From: Moorella sp. Hama-1
GTDB taxonomy: Bacteria > Bacillota > DSM-521 > Neomoorellales > Neomoorellaceae
Assembly (NCBI RefSeq): GCF_023734095.1
Contig: NZ_AP024620.1
Span: 1,174,501 to 1,238,500, forward strand
Direction of reading: 5' to 3'
DNA length: 64,000 bases
Shown: positions 1 through 8,604 of the stretch, one piece after another
Numbering within the stretch: position 1 is the stretch's first letter
How the letters are laid out: each line of letters begins with the position of its first letter
Notes under the pieces: generated by a model
Database searches by the model: none
Told to the model about the DNA's origin: nothing
What the model saw: only the letters and a program-made list of their open reading frames with translations
Position numbers and translations under genes: made by a program

Positions 1-912
1 AGCGGCGATGTAATTATAGCAGGGCAGGTTGAAGAAGGGATGGCTATTGAGGCGGGAGGGAATGTGTATGTGGGGGATACCATATCCAGGGCTATGGTCC
101 GGGCAGGAGGTTCCATTGAGGTGGCCGGCAATGTCTTTGTCTCGGTACTGGCTGCCGGGGGTACTACCGCCTTCCAGCAGAGGTTGAGCCCGCTCCTGGC
201 AAGGATTGCTGATGACCTGGAACGATTGATTGCCGCTATTAAGCAGCTACTAAGACACCCTTCCCTTAAGAAAGATGACCTTAAGGGCGGGATTGGCCCC
301 TTGGTACTTTTACTTATGGAAAAGAAGTTTCAAGACCTTGCTTCTACCGTAGAATTGTTGCAGAAAGAGGCGCAAAGACTGCCTTCAATACCCTTGGGTG
401 CGCCGGAAGGACTCATAAACGATTTAGAATATCTGGCCCGTTCGCCTTTGGCCATTAAGAGGATGGGATACCTGGAAGCGATGCTCAAAAAGGTTACAAC
501 CTGGCGGGAGGATATTGGTGCAACTCCCCAGGTCGAGGCCGATGTTACCATTAATTACGCAGTTAATTCTACCATTGTGGCTACCGGCAATATAAAGGTA
601 GTGGGAGATGGCTGTTACCACTCCCGACTGCAAGCCGGGAAGTCAGTAACCATAAACGGTGTTTTTCGCGGCGGCGAGCTCCAGGCCCAGGGTGATATTT
701 ATATCAGGGAACTTGGTTCCCGCAGCGGCACAGAAACTAGGGTTGTCACCCGGGCCGGAGCCAGGGTGACGGCAGGTCATGTTTTCGAAAATACATCCAT
801 TCAAATAGGGCCGCGCCTGCATTCTTTTAACCAGGAGGAACGGGGAGTCAGCTTATGGCTTGACAGGGAAGGGGAGATTATTAAACATTATTTCACAACG
901 CCCGTGTTGTAG
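1..912 (+). CDS. FapA/DUF342 family protein, 3' part (5' end outside window)
   Basis: The frame is open from the first base, so only the C-terminal 303 residues are here. The start of the segment is a run of Gly/Val/Ile-rich turns (AGGNVYVGD, AGGSIEVAGNVFV) typical of the right-handed beta-helix of FapA/DUF342 proteins. A charged helical stretch follows (about residues 60-165, with heptad-like Leu/Lys), then a second set of beta-helix turns (VVGDGCYHSRLQAGKSVTING, in two pieces). Members are polymerising or scaffold-like proteins of poorly defined role in Firmicutes; no catalytic motif is visible. A 105-bp gap separates it from the next gene. Confidence 0.7.
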   Translation, partial: SGDVIIAGQVEEGMAIEAGGNVYVGDTISRAMVRAGGSIEVAGNVFVSVLAAGGTTAFQQRLSPLLARIADDLERLIAAIKQLLRHPSLKKDDLKGGIGPLVLLLMEKKFQDLASTVELLQKEAQRLPSIPLGAPEGLINDLEYLARSPLAIKRMGYLEAMLKKVTTWREDIGATPQVEADVTINYAVNSTIVATGNIKVVGDGCYHSRLQAGKSVTINGVFRGGELQAQGDIYIRELGSRSGTETRVVTRAGARVTAGHVFENTSIQIGPRLHSFNQEERGVSLWLDREGEIIKHYFTTPVL

Positions 913-1017
913 ATCATCTGGCAGCTGGGTTAATGTCTGAACCGGAACTGGACGTTCCGATCTCCATAGCATTTATAAAGGCTGGATGGAAATAATAGAA
1001 TACCGGGGCGATGTCCA

Positions 1018-1440
1018 TTGCGGGCAACCTGGCTCTACCTGGTGGGGTTAATGGTATCCCTGGTAATTTTCGCTATGGCTATCTTTATTTCTATCCGGCC
1101 AGTAGCCCGGGAACCCTGGCCACCGGCAGCCGCAGCCGGGAAAAGGGTCTGGCAGGCCAGGGGCTGCGTTGAATGCCATACCCTCCTGGGTAACGGGGGT
1201 TATGCGGCCGGTGATCTCACCAGGGTCACGACTACAACCAGCCGGCAGGAACTCTTAACCTTTTTGACCCAGCCGCCGGTCATGCGGCCGTCCCGGCGCC
1301 AGCTCCACCCGGCCCTGACCATGGAAGAGGCGGAAAGGCTTTTAGATTTCCTGGAACAGGTGGCCAGGATAAATACCGGTAGCTGGCCGCCGCCACCGCT
1401 CCGGCCCGCCGCACCTACAGGGGGTAAGGGAACGCCTTGA
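1018..1440 (+). CDS. norC: membrane-anchored c-type cytochrome, NorC-like subunit
   Basis: 140 residues. An N-terminal membrane anchor (about residues 5-27) is followed by a single cytochrome c domain with the haem-attachment motif CVECH (Cys50, Cys53, His54); Met89 is a candidate distal ligand. The size and the anchor-plus-monohaem layout match NorC, the electron-entry subunit of cytochrome-c-type nitric oxide reductase, and the next gene is NorB-like and overlaps the stop codon (TTGA). Translation must start at TTG 1018, because the nearby ATGs (986, 1011) are in other frames. The haem faces outside the membrane if topology follows the family. It could serve another haem-copper-like reductase, but the pairing favours NO reduction. 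Confidence 0.75.
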   Translation: MRATWLYLVGLMVSLVIFAMAIFISIRPVAREPWPPAAAAGKRVWQARGCVECHTLLGNGGYAAGDLTRVTTTTSRQELLTFLTQPPVMRPSRRQLHPALTMEEAERLLDFLEQVARINTGSWPPPPLRPAAPTGGKGTP

Positions 1441-2903
1441 TTGCTTTCTTAATCGCCAGGATACTTTTTCCCCGCCGGCGGCAGAAGAAGGGGGAGCAGG
1501 GGGACACTCCATCCCAGCAGGCGGTTTACCCCTATGCCCTGGCTGTCTTTCTTTTCCTGGGGTTCCAGGGCATCCTGGCCACTGGTGGCTCCCTGCACCT
1601 GGTCTTTCCCGATCTCCCCACGCCCATCACCTTTGCCAGCGGCCGGGCCATGCACCTGAACCTGAGTATCCTGTGGCCCCTCCTGGGTACCCTGGGCAGT
1701 GTCTATTATTTTCTGGTCGAACTTACCGGCCGAGAATTGTATAGCCCGCCTCTAGCCAGGTGGGGTTTCTGGTATCTCCTGGGGGTGGCCTTGGTTATCC
1801 TGGGGTATCTCGCCTCCGGCCGGACCGACGGCCGGGAATACCTGGAGGCCCCATTGATGCTTAAGATAGCCCTGCTTACGGGCCTTTTGCTCTTTGCCTT
1901 CAACCTGCTGGCTACTGCTATTAAAACCCGGGCCCTCTGGCGACCGGAGGTTGTCATTATTTTAAGCGGGGCCTTTTTATCGCCTTTACTCTACCTGCCG
2001 ACCATTTTCTTTATCGCCAATCCTACTATTGACGATGTTTTTCGCTTTTTGGTTGTCCACCTCTGGGAAGAAGGAAGTCTGGAATTAATGGCGACCACCA
2101 TCGGGGCTGCCCTCCTGGCGAGTCTCGGGGTTGTTAGCCGGTCCCGGGCCAGAAGTTTGGCCTTCTGGGAGGCCGGCCTGGTCCTCTTATCCGGTCTTTT
2201 TGCTACCGGCCACCACTACTACTGGATTGGCACCCCGCCTTTCTGGCAATTGTTCGGCGCTATGGCCAGCGGGGTGCAGGTCATACCCGTTATCCTCCTG
2301 GCCAAAACAGCCTGGCAGAGTATTTCCTCCCGCGGGAGCCCCGCTCCCACCGGTAGTAGCCACCGGCGGCCCGGATACTCCACCCGCCGGCAGCCCGGAA
2401 AGGAAGTAAATCCGGCCCTCTATTTCTTCTATGCCAGCGTTTTCTGGAACGTGGCCGGGGCGGGTATCTTAGGATTCCTGCTGGCCCTGCCACCCCTTAA
2501 CCCCTACGCCCACGGGACCTATCTTACCTCGGCCCATGCCCACATGGCCCTCTTCGGTTTCTTTGGTTTCCTGGTCCTGGCCAGCAGCTATTATATCCTC
2601 ACCCGCCGGGTGGAACTCCAAAGTACCCACATCCGGCGAGTCAAACTTTGCCTGATTCTTCTCAATGCCGGCCTGGCTGTCATGGCCGGAGCCCTCTTTG
2701 GCGCCGGTCTCTTCCAGAGCTACCTCTGGCGGGGGCTGGGAAGGGATTTTACTGTTGTCCATTTGCAGTTAACTCCCTACCTCCTGGCCCGTTCTGCCGG
2801 CGGGGTCCTTTTTGCCTCCGGGGCCGTTCTCCTGGCCTGGGAAATGGTCTCCCTGGTCTACAGCCCCTGGCTGGCCCTCCTGCAGCCGGCGGAAGGTGAT
2901 TAA
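1437..2903 (+). CDS. norB: NorB-like nitric oxide reductase catalytic subunit
   Basis: 488-residue polytopic membrane protein of the haem-copper oxidase superfamily. Ligands expected of NorB are visible: His73 (low-spin haem, in GRAMHLN), the HLWEEGSLE segment with His208 and Glu212/Glu216 (FeB histidine and the NOR-specific glutamates), the His259-His260 pair (GHHYYWIG), and His367/His369 (SAHAHM, high-spin and low-spin haem ligands). The glutamates and the lack of a Tyr cross-link motif argue for NO reductase rather than oxygen reductase. The TTG start overlaps the norC stop, so the two are probably translationally coupled. A hydrophilic, Ser/Pro/Arg-rich loop (about residues 294-325) interrupts the helices. 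Likely role: 2 NO to N2O detoxification in an anaerobe. Confidence 0.78.
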   Translation: MIAFLIARILFPRRRQKKGEQGDTPSQQAVYPYALAVFLFLGFQGILATGGSLHLVFPDLPTPITFASGRAMHLNLSILWPLLGTLGSVYYFLVELTGRELYSPPLARWGFWYLLGVALVILGYLASGRTDGREYLEAPLMLKIALLTGLLLFAFNLLATAIKTRALWRPEVVIILSGAFLSPLLYLPTIFFIANPTIDDVFRFLVVHLWEEGSLELMATTIGAALLASLGVVSRSRARSLAFWEAGLVLLSGLFATGHHYYWIGTPPFWQLFGAMASGVQVIPVILLAKTAWQSISSRGSPAPTGSSHRRPGYSTRRQPGKEVNPALYFFYASVFWNVAGAGILGFLLALPPLNPYAHGTYLTSAHAHMALFGFFGFLVLASSYYILTRRVELQSTHIRRVKLCLILLNAGLAVMAGALFGAGLFQSYLWRGLGRDFTVVHLQLTPYLLARSAGGVLFASGAVLLAWEMVSLVYSPWLALLQPAEGD

Positions 2904-2931
2904 GGGGGGGGGATCTTTTTTTACCACCCCG

Positions 2932-2958
2932 GCAGGAACTCCCATTCTGGTGGCGAAT
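2932..2958 (+). promoter_or_regulatory. sigma-H-type promoter, copy 1 (truncated comM leader)
   Basis: GCAGGAACT, an 11-nt gap, then GGCGAAT fits the Firmicute sigma-H consensus (RnAGGAwWW, 11-12 nt, RnnGAAT). The same block precedes the other two comM 5' ends in this window. The call rests on consensus matching and on its conservation in three copies. Confidence 0.55.
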
Positions 2959-2989
2959 AGCAAATATTGGACATAAAACGGGGTCAGAC

Positions 2990-3130
2990 ATGTTAGCCAT
3001 CATAAATTCCATCGTACTCGTTGGCCTGGAAGGGCAAAGTGTACGGGTAGAAGTTGATATTAGTAGCGGACTCCCGGTTTTTGAGATTGTTGGTCAAATT
3101 GTACAGATGAAAAGTCTAAAAAATAGGTAG
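2990..3130 (+). pseudogene. comM: truncated comM 5' end, copy 1
   Basis: Starts MLAIINSIVLVGLEGQSVRV and follows the N-terminus of the intact ComM at 11882 to about residue 34 (EIVG), then diverges into 12 unrelated residues and stops after 46. At DNA level it is almost identical to the copy at 9745 but clearly different at synonymous positions from the intact gene, so it is not a recent copy of the resident comM. It has its own start, leader and sigma-H-type promoter. A hairpin terminator follows three bases after the stop, so a short transcript could still be made. Confidence 0.75.
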
Positions 3131-3132
3131 GA

Positions 3133-3168
3133 GGGGTGACGCTAGTATTTGCGTCCCCCTTATTTTTT
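3133..3168 (+). terminator. rho-independent terminator after comM fragment 1
   Basis: A stem GGGG(T)GACGC pairing with GCGTCCCC around an 8-nt loop is followed by a T-rich tract. It lies immediately after the truncated comM frame and before mazE, isolating the toxin-antitoxin genes. Confidence 0.65.
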
Positions 3169-3230
3169 ACTTGTATTTAGGGTATTAAAAGTATATACTA
3201 TGTATAAACAAAGAAGGGGTGAAAATCTTT

Positions 3231-3464
3231 ATGCAACCTCATGTGCAAAAATGGGGCAATAGTTTAGGGATTCGTATCCCTTTAGCGCTGGCCCAAAAAA
3301 CCGGCCTGAGGGAAGGCACACCGGTTGACTTGCTGGTAGATGAGGACGCAATAATTATCCGTCGTAAACATTATAGCCTGGAACAATTGCTGGCACAGGT
3401 TACACCCGGTAATACTCATGGTGAAATAGATACTGGGCCTCAGGTGGGGCGGGAAGTATGGTAA
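3231..3464 (+). CDS. mazE: MazE-like antitoxin (AbrB/SpoVT fold)
   Basis: 77 residues. The N-terminal swapped-hairpin DNA-binding domain shows the family signature VQKWGNSLGIRIP near the start, followed by a short acidic tail that would wrap the toxin. It neutralises MazF and, by family precedent, autorepresses the operon. The ATG at 3231 is preferred: it is about 11 nt after AGAAGGGG and gives the usual MQPHVQKWGN start; an in-frame GTG at 3219 lies inside that ribosome site. The stop overlaps the start of mazF by 7 nt. A possible promoter with TATACTATG-like bases lies about 3192-3202. Confidence 0.85.
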   Translation: MQPHVQKWGNSLGIRIPLALAQKTGLREGTPVDLLVDEDAIIIRRKHYSLEQLLAQVTPGNTHGEIDTGPQVGREVW

Positions 3465-3805
3465 ACGAGATGGAAACCTATATTCCCGAACGTGGTGATA
3501 TCGTCTGGCTCCAGTTCGATCCCCGGGCAGGACATGAGCAAGCCGGCAGGCGACTGGCGCTGGTAGTTTCCCCGCAACTTTATAACGGCAAAGTAGGGCT
3601 AGCCCTTTTTTGCCCTGTTACTACAAAGGCGAAGGGTTATCCCTTTGAAGTAAAGATACCCGCTGGTTTAAAGATTACTGGAGTAATCCTGGCCGACCAG
3701 CTAAAAAGCCTTGACTGGCGGGCAAGGGAGGCGCAATTTGCTTGTAAGGTCCCGGTCGGGGTAGTAGCAGAAGTCCAGGCTAAAGTTCAGGTATTGATTT
3801 CCTAA
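3458..3805 (+). CDS. mazF: MazF/PemK-family mRNA interferase toxin
   Basis: 115 residues, the full length for the family. Visible signatures are GDIVWLQFDPRAGHEQAGRR at the N-terminus (beta-barrel and RNA-binding loop), the VVSP segment, CPVTTKAKGYPFEV and ADQLKSLDWRAR, all close to the E. coli MazF/ChpB type. It is expected to cleave single-stranded mRNA at short motifs and arrest growth when MazE is lost. It is the second gene of an overlapping antitoxin-first operon. The pair sits in the mosaic island between a comM fragment and an IS-split gene, so horizontal acquisition is likely. Confidence 0.88.
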   Translation: MVNEMETYIPERGDIVWLQFDPRAGHEQAGRRLALVVSPQLYNGKVGLALFCPVTTKAKGYPFEVKIPAGLKITGVILADQLKSLDWRAREAQFACKVPVGVVAEVQAKVQVLIS

Positions 3806-5244
3806 AGAGGCCAGGGAAACAACGACGACGGTAACGCCCCTGAAGAATAGAGGATACCCCATGTTTCAACGAAATTCCTCTTTTGGTTTAACCGTCCATT
3901 TTCCCCTGATAAGGGTTCTCCCGCAGCTTCACGTCGACTTGGGCAGTACCACTGTGGGAGGATATTTGTGGGATCTAGGTTCAGGTAAACTTCTCGCTGC
4001 TGATGGTGTGACTAATGCACAGACGAGGCTTGGAGAAGATATCCTGACTCGTATTCATTACGCAGCTACTCCTCAGGGACTAGCAGAACTGCAGCAGTTA
4101 GCAATCATGAGTATAAACAGGATAATTGATTTGGTGACCAAGCAGGCTAACATAGTACCGCAGGATATTACCGCAGGGGTTATCAGTGGTAATACAACTA
4201 TGGTGCATCTATTACTGGGTCTACCAACAGCAAATATCTGCAGGAGTCCTTATGTACCTGTAGTTAACGCTCCTGGGTTTTTCCCGGCAGCAATGATAGG
4301 TCTGGACCTCCACCCGCGAGCTCTCGTTTACCTTTTACCCAGCGTAGGTAGTTATGTAGGAGGAGACATCCTGGCGGGTATTTTAGCGAGTGGTATGCAC
4401 CGGCAAAAAGAGGTCAGCCTTTTGGCAGACATTGGTACCAACGGAGAAATGGTCTTAGGCAATCGAGATTGGTTGGTGGTAGCTGCTGGAGCAGCCGGTC
4501 CAGCCTTGGAAGGTGGGGTAGTAACTTGTGGCATGCGGGCTGAACCTGGCGCAGTTTGTCAGGTTCGTATAGATGCGGATACAGGCAAGGTGACTTACAG
4601 CACTATTGGAGATGTACCCGCGCGCGGTATTTGTGGTTCAGGCCTTGTGGATGCAATTGCTCAAGCGTTACTAGCAGGGATTATTAATCAGCGAGGAGAA
4701 TTACGTGAACCGCTTACTTCTCTAGTGGTTGTGCCGGCAGAGGAAAGCGCTACTGGCCAGCCCATCGAGCTCACTCCCGTAGACATCCAGCGACTGTTGC
4801 GCACCAAAGCTGCAGTTAACGCGATCATAGCTACGCTGCTAGAGAGTGTTGGGTGTACTTTTGCCGATCTTAAGTACTTTTATGCTGCTGGTGCATTTGG
4901 CGATCACCTAGATATTGAATCAGCTATTACCCTTGGGCTATACCCCGACCTGCGGCGGGAAAATATCATACGAGCCACTGCCAAAAATCCAAAACTCATT
5001 GATATACCTTGTAGTTAGACTACCAAAGGAAAAGTTTTTGATGTATGAGCTTTTCTGAGAACGAAAGATTTACTTTTGTCAAGCGGCAAATCAGGCCAAT
5101 TTGGACGATTAAAGACAGTTATCAATAACGTTATTCCAAATATAACCAGGGATAAATTGTCACTTGTAAAATTCCTGAAAAAGGATTCCCTTCTCCTCTC
5201 TTTTATGGCATCATAATACTAGCCATGTTGGGGAGGAAAAGGAA

Positions 5245-6658
5245 ATGATGTATCCTTATCAGCCAAGTTTGTTCGTCGATGACGGCCAGGGCTTGTTCTA
5301 TTGGAAAATTGCCCACAACTATCCCTGGGAAGTATTTAATGATATTGCCCAGGAGTTTAAGGAAATACGTTATAAACAGCTCAAACAACAATCACCCCAA
5401 TCATTACAGTCAAACAGGGACCAGGAAACCTTCTTTGAGGACTTTGAGGAAGGGGAAGTTGACCTGGTCGACCCCTTAAAAGTAGAAGGCCGTAGTCCTC
5501 GGGGGCGAAAGGGTATACCCTTCTGGCCCTTGTTGCGAGCCTTCGTCATGGCTCGTTTAATGCGGGTTGAAGACTCGGTCAAGGATGTTCACTTTTTGTT
5601 ACATACAAACCCTACTTTTGCCCGGGCTCTGGGTTTCGAGGAACTCCCTTCTTACCATACGGTGGCCCGCTTTGATCAGATCATGAGCGAAAATGGGCTC
5701 TGGGAGAAGGCCAGGATCAAATCCGTCAAATTTAATATCGATAACAAGGTCTTTTTCCCCCTCCACGGAAATCGCCGTGGATACTACCCACATCGAAGCC
5801 GAGGCCAAAGCACCACCGAAAGAAAAGAAGGACGACCCTACCTATAAACACAGTGATGATAATGTAGGCATCATGAGAAAATCCAATACTGTAACCTACA
5901 TTGCCCATAAAGGCACCCTTATAGTTGACCCTGTGAGCGAACTGCCATATACCCATTACACAGCTAAAGGCGGGGAGGCTGACAACCTTACCCTTAAACC
6001 GGCATTATTAAAGTTTAAGGCTGAATTTCCCGAAATAGCTGCCGGTGTTACCATTGTAGAAGCCGACGGCATCTTTGATACCGATGATTGCAAACAAGAA
6101 ACCCGTACCGTACTACCTAAAGCACAGTTATATACACCTATCAATCCTCGTCGCCGTAAAAGTACCCCGGTGGAGGGTGTTGCCGGTATCAAAGAAATTG
6201 ATCCCTATGGCCGGCCGGTATGCCTTAGCGGCCACCCCCTGGTGCTTATCGGCAGGGATATTAAAAGAGGAGAATATATCTGGGGTTGCCCCTGCTACCA
6301 TCCCCGTTATGGTGATGAAACCCTGCCCTGCTCCGAGGCCAATCATGTGGCCTGCTGCAACAAAGCCCGATATGGCCGCTGTTACCGTATTAAACGGGAG
6401 ATGACGCCGCAAATAAACTGGGAGAACCCCCAGTTCGCCAGGAGATTTATCAATATATATAACCACCGCTCAGCCATAGAAAGGGTATATAGCAATCTCA
6501 AAGAGGGTTACGGTTATCGTCGGGTACACAAACGTAACCGCATTAATGTTGATGCCCACAGTGACCGTTGCATCCTGGCTATGCATATGCTTGCTTACTT
6601 TGCCTGCCAGGAAGGTAAACGCGAACTGATGCGTAGCTGGAGCAGGATGGCTGCCTGA
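5245..6658 (+). pseudogene. DDE transposase, frameshifted
   Basis: The N-terminal part (5245 to about 5755) has a DUF772-like segment (FWPLLRAFVMARLM, LPSYHTVARFDQIM). The C-terminal part (about 5755-6658) carries the catalytic DDE residues: Asp in AVDTTHIEA, Asp in VEADGIFD, and Glu in YNHRSAIERVYSNLKEG. Cys pairs in CPCYHP/CSEANHVACC suggest a metal site in the insertion domain. The two halves are in different frames, joined at a run of five T and five C (5754-5763). The shift needed is +1, not the -1 slippage used by many IS, so an inactivating indel or a sequence error is more likely than programmed frameshifting. An ATG with GGGGAGGAAAAGG upstream gives a good start. Confidence 0.85.
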
Positions 6659-6659
6659 T

Positions 6660-6719
6660 AAGCTGATAAGCTAATTTTTTTAATCTCAGATATCCTCAAG
6701 GGGATATTATCAGCTTTTT
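6660..6719 (+). terminator. terminator hairpin behind the transposase
   Basis: AAGCTGATAA (6660-6669) pairs perfectly with TTATCAGCTT (6707-6716), with an inner stem ATATCC/GGATAT, and a short T-run follows. It lies two bases after the transposase stop. Confidence 0.65.
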
Positions 6720-7370
6720 AAATCCAATTATTTCCATGCCACCATTTTACCTCTGATGGAGTAAAAAATAGTTAACTTTAATTCGGAATGCAGTTATTTG
6801 GCTGCCTAATATCTACCAGCTAATTTTCTGGGTATTAATTTTGGCAGAGGCTCTACGCTTAGGAAACAGTTCTGGTACAGGTGCCAGCCTGGTCCTTACT
6901 GACATTAATAAGGCACAGGAGTTAGAAGAAATAGCCCGGCGCGTTACGTATCTGGAGATGAACAATAGCCTGCAATTTATGGCCCATTTTACCGCAGGTT
7001 TGTTTTTCCCCCACACCGACCTTGACCTTTTCCCTACTGTTAAAGCTCGCCTAAAACACTAGTAGGTCGTGTCCTGAACCAGTTTTCGCCACAGAAAAAC
7101 TTTATATCGTGTATAAGATAAACTGATTGGACGTACAATCTCTTCTATGTTACATTCTTTTTATAGGTTACACCCTTAATGAAGTAAAGTAAGGAGAAGA
7201 GCAATTATGATAAAAAGTACGCCAACAAGGGTTTTATACAACAGCTGGATGGTACTTACGCTGTCTTAATTCATCCTCTCAACGGATATCTGGAACCCGA
7301 ACAGCTAGAGACCATACGTAGGCTGACCCAACAATACGGAAAGGCAAAGCTCACGGTTACCGAGGCTATC

Positions 7371-8135
7371 ATGATTTACGGGATAAAACCCGAGGACCTT
7401 GACCAGGTGGCCGCAGAGTTAGAAAAGGTGCGCCTACCTTTGGCTGATATCGGTCCGGTGGTGCGAAATGTCAAAGTATGTGCCAGTCAGTATTGTAAGC
7501 ATGTTATCCGCGATGTTACTCCTCTGGCAGCACAAATCAATCAGCGCCTCGCAGGGATGGCGACGCCGAAAAAATTTAAGATGGCCCTGAATGGCTGCCC
7601 CAATTCATGCGTGGAGGCGCAACTAAACGACCTGGGTATCATTGCTGTCCAGGACGGGTACTGGCTTTACCTTGGAGGCAAAGGAGGACGTCAACCCCAA
7701 TTGGGTACTCGGCTGGACATGGTTATCAAGGAAGAGTATCTAGTCGAAACTGTCGAACGGATAGTTAAGGGCTATCTTCAGGTTGCCCAGAACGAGCGAC
7801 TGGCTGAAGTTATTAACCGGATGGGCCTTCTGCCATTCCTTAAGGTAGCACTGGCATGGAGTAGCGAAGGAATCAAGACGTGCATAGGCGCGCGGTATTG
7901 TAAAAACGGTGTTGGTGATGTCCATGCTATGGCGGAGCGCCTAGTGTCCTCCGGCAATTTACAAGGAAATCTCACTATCAGCGGCTGTGGCAATGCATGT
8001 GCTATGGACAAGGAAGCGGATTATAATGTTGTTATTTTGAAAGACAGGTTATGGGTATATAAAAATGGCGATATGGATGTTGCTAATACGGATCAGTTGC
8101 CTGAGTATCTTAAAAGGAAGGGTATTTTAAAATAA
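7371..8135 (+). CDS. nitrite/sulfite reductase-like protein with two Cys-quartet (4Fe-4S/sirohaem) repeats; 5' end frameshifted
   Basis: 254 residues from ATG 7371. Cys37-x4-Cys42 with Cys76-x3-Cys80 (GCPNSC), and Cys171-x5-Cys177 with Cys206-x3-Cys210 (GCGNAC), form two copies of the Cys pattern that binds the coupled 4Fe-4S/sirohaem centre in NiR/SiR proteins; each is followed by a similar strand (GIIAVQDGYWLYLGG, NVVILKDRLWVYKNG). The coding frame extends upstream to about 7188 and encodes the usual ferredoxin-like half-domain (GTYAVLIHPLNGYLEP), but it has no start codon; ATG 7207, well placed after AAGGAGA, is one base out of frame. A one-base deletion just after that ATG would explain this. 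Substrate unknown; the DsrE-like neighbour suggests sulfur chemistry. Confidence 0.72.
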   Translation: MIYGIKPEDLDQVAAELEKVRLPLADIGPVVRNVKVCASQYCKHVIRDVTPLAAQINQRLAGMATPKKFKMALNGCPNSCVEAQLNDLGIIAVQDGYWLYLGGKGGRQPQLGTRLDMVIKEEYLVETVERIVKGYLQVAQNERLAEVINRMGLLPFLKVALAWSSEGIKTCIGARYCKNGVGDVHAMAERLVSSGNLQGNLTISGCGNACAMDKEADYNVVILKDRLWVYKNGDMDVANTDQLPEYLKRKGILK

Positions 8136-8170
8136 CTCCAATCTGAGTTTAACAGAGAAGGGGTGTTGAG

Positions 8171-8563
8171 ATGAATAGGTTGAAAGTCCTTTTCCATGTT
8201 AACGAATCTGGCAGATGGCAAAGGGTTCTCGTGAACATCAGTAATTTTTTAAATGATGTTGGGCAAGGAAATGCTGACATCGAAGTAGTGGCCAACGGTG
8301 AGGCGGTTTCTATTTTCGGGAACAGGTGCCTCCTTGCCGGAGGTGACGGTCAGGGGGCAAGCTGCGGGACAGCTAATGGATCGCTGGTGGAGCAGATGAA
8401 GAAGTTATCGGAGATGGGAGTAAACTTTGTAGCGTGCCGGAACGCTCTCAAAGGCCAGTCTATCGATGAGGACAGCCTCCCCAACTTTCTGACAGTTGTA
8501 CCAGCCGGCATAACAGAAATTGCCAGGAAACAGGCTGAAGGGTATGCCTACATCAAGCCCTGA
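8171..8563 (+). CDS. DsrE/DsrF-like family protein
   Basis: 130 residues, the single-domain size of DsrE-like proteins. It begins LKVLFHVNESGRWQRVLVNISNFLND and contains DIEVVANGEAVSIF, the Rossmann-like layout of the family, with a Cys in NFVACRNALKG at the position where sulfur carriers of the family often have one, and LPNFLTVVPAGITEIARKQAEGYAYIKP at the end. Family members bind and relay persulfide sulfur or have unknown roles. A good ribosome site (AGAAGGGG) precedes ATG 8171. It lies 35 bp after the NiR/SiR-like gene and 41 bp before the TatD-like gene, so the three probably form one operon. Confidence 0.75.
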   Translation: MNRLKVLFHVNESGRWQRVLVNISNFLNDVGQGNADIEVVANGEAVSIFGNRCLLAGGDGQGASCGTANGSLVEQMKKLSEMGVNFVACRNALKGQSIDEDSLPNFLTVVPAGITEIARKQAEGYAYIKP

Positions 8564-8604
8564 TAAGGGCTCGATCCAGCACAATAAGGAGGTAGTAAAA
8601 TCGT

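Larger units (their letters stand above)
4972..6853 (+). mobile_element. insertion sequence (IS1182-like), 1882 bp, with terminal inverted repeats
   Basis: The left end GAGCCACTGCCAAAA (4972-4986) and right end TTTTGGCAGAGGCTC (6839-6853) are inverted repeats matching at 14 of 15 positions. The flanks are ...ATCA-TAC on the left and TAC-GCTTAGG on the right, a 3-bp target duplication, and deleting the element plus one TAC restores the interrupted reading frame exactly. It contains one DDE transposase gene with a frameshift and a terminator hairpin behind it. About 270 bp of non-coding sequence precedes the transposase. The family assignment rests on transposase architecture and length. Confidence 0.88.
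3861..7062 (+). pseudogene. RACo-like ASKHA-domain (DUF4445) reductive activator, split by an insertion sequence
   Basis: The left part (3861-4971) carries an ASKHA ATPase-like fold: DLGSTTVGGYL near residue 30, SGNTTMVHLLLG, LADIGTNGEMVLG, GICGSGLVDA and AAGAFGDHLDIESA. The right part (6854-7062) carries the missing C-terminus beginning LGNSSGTGASLVL. Removing the IS (4972-6853) and one TAC target copy joins them in frame (ENIIR-LGNSS) into 438 codons. Relatives such as RACo reactivate Co(II) corrinoid proteins of methyl transfer in acetogens by ATP-dependent reduction. This copy has no ferredoxin domain before the ASKHA part, so it is a short form or was already 5'-truncated. The left fragment would be read 15 codons into the IS and stop at 5018. 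Confidence 0.85.

Noticed and set aside
5693-5850. Programmed -1 frameshift in the transposase
   Set aside because: The frame change needed is +1, and the T5C5 run is not a -1 slippery heptamer followed by an obvious structure.
5116-6797. CAGTTAT at 5116-5122 and 6791-6797 as target duplication of a shorter IS
   Set aside because: No matching inverted repeats inside these points, whereas ends at 4972 and 6853 give 14/15 inverted repeats, a TAC duplication and exact repair of the split gene.
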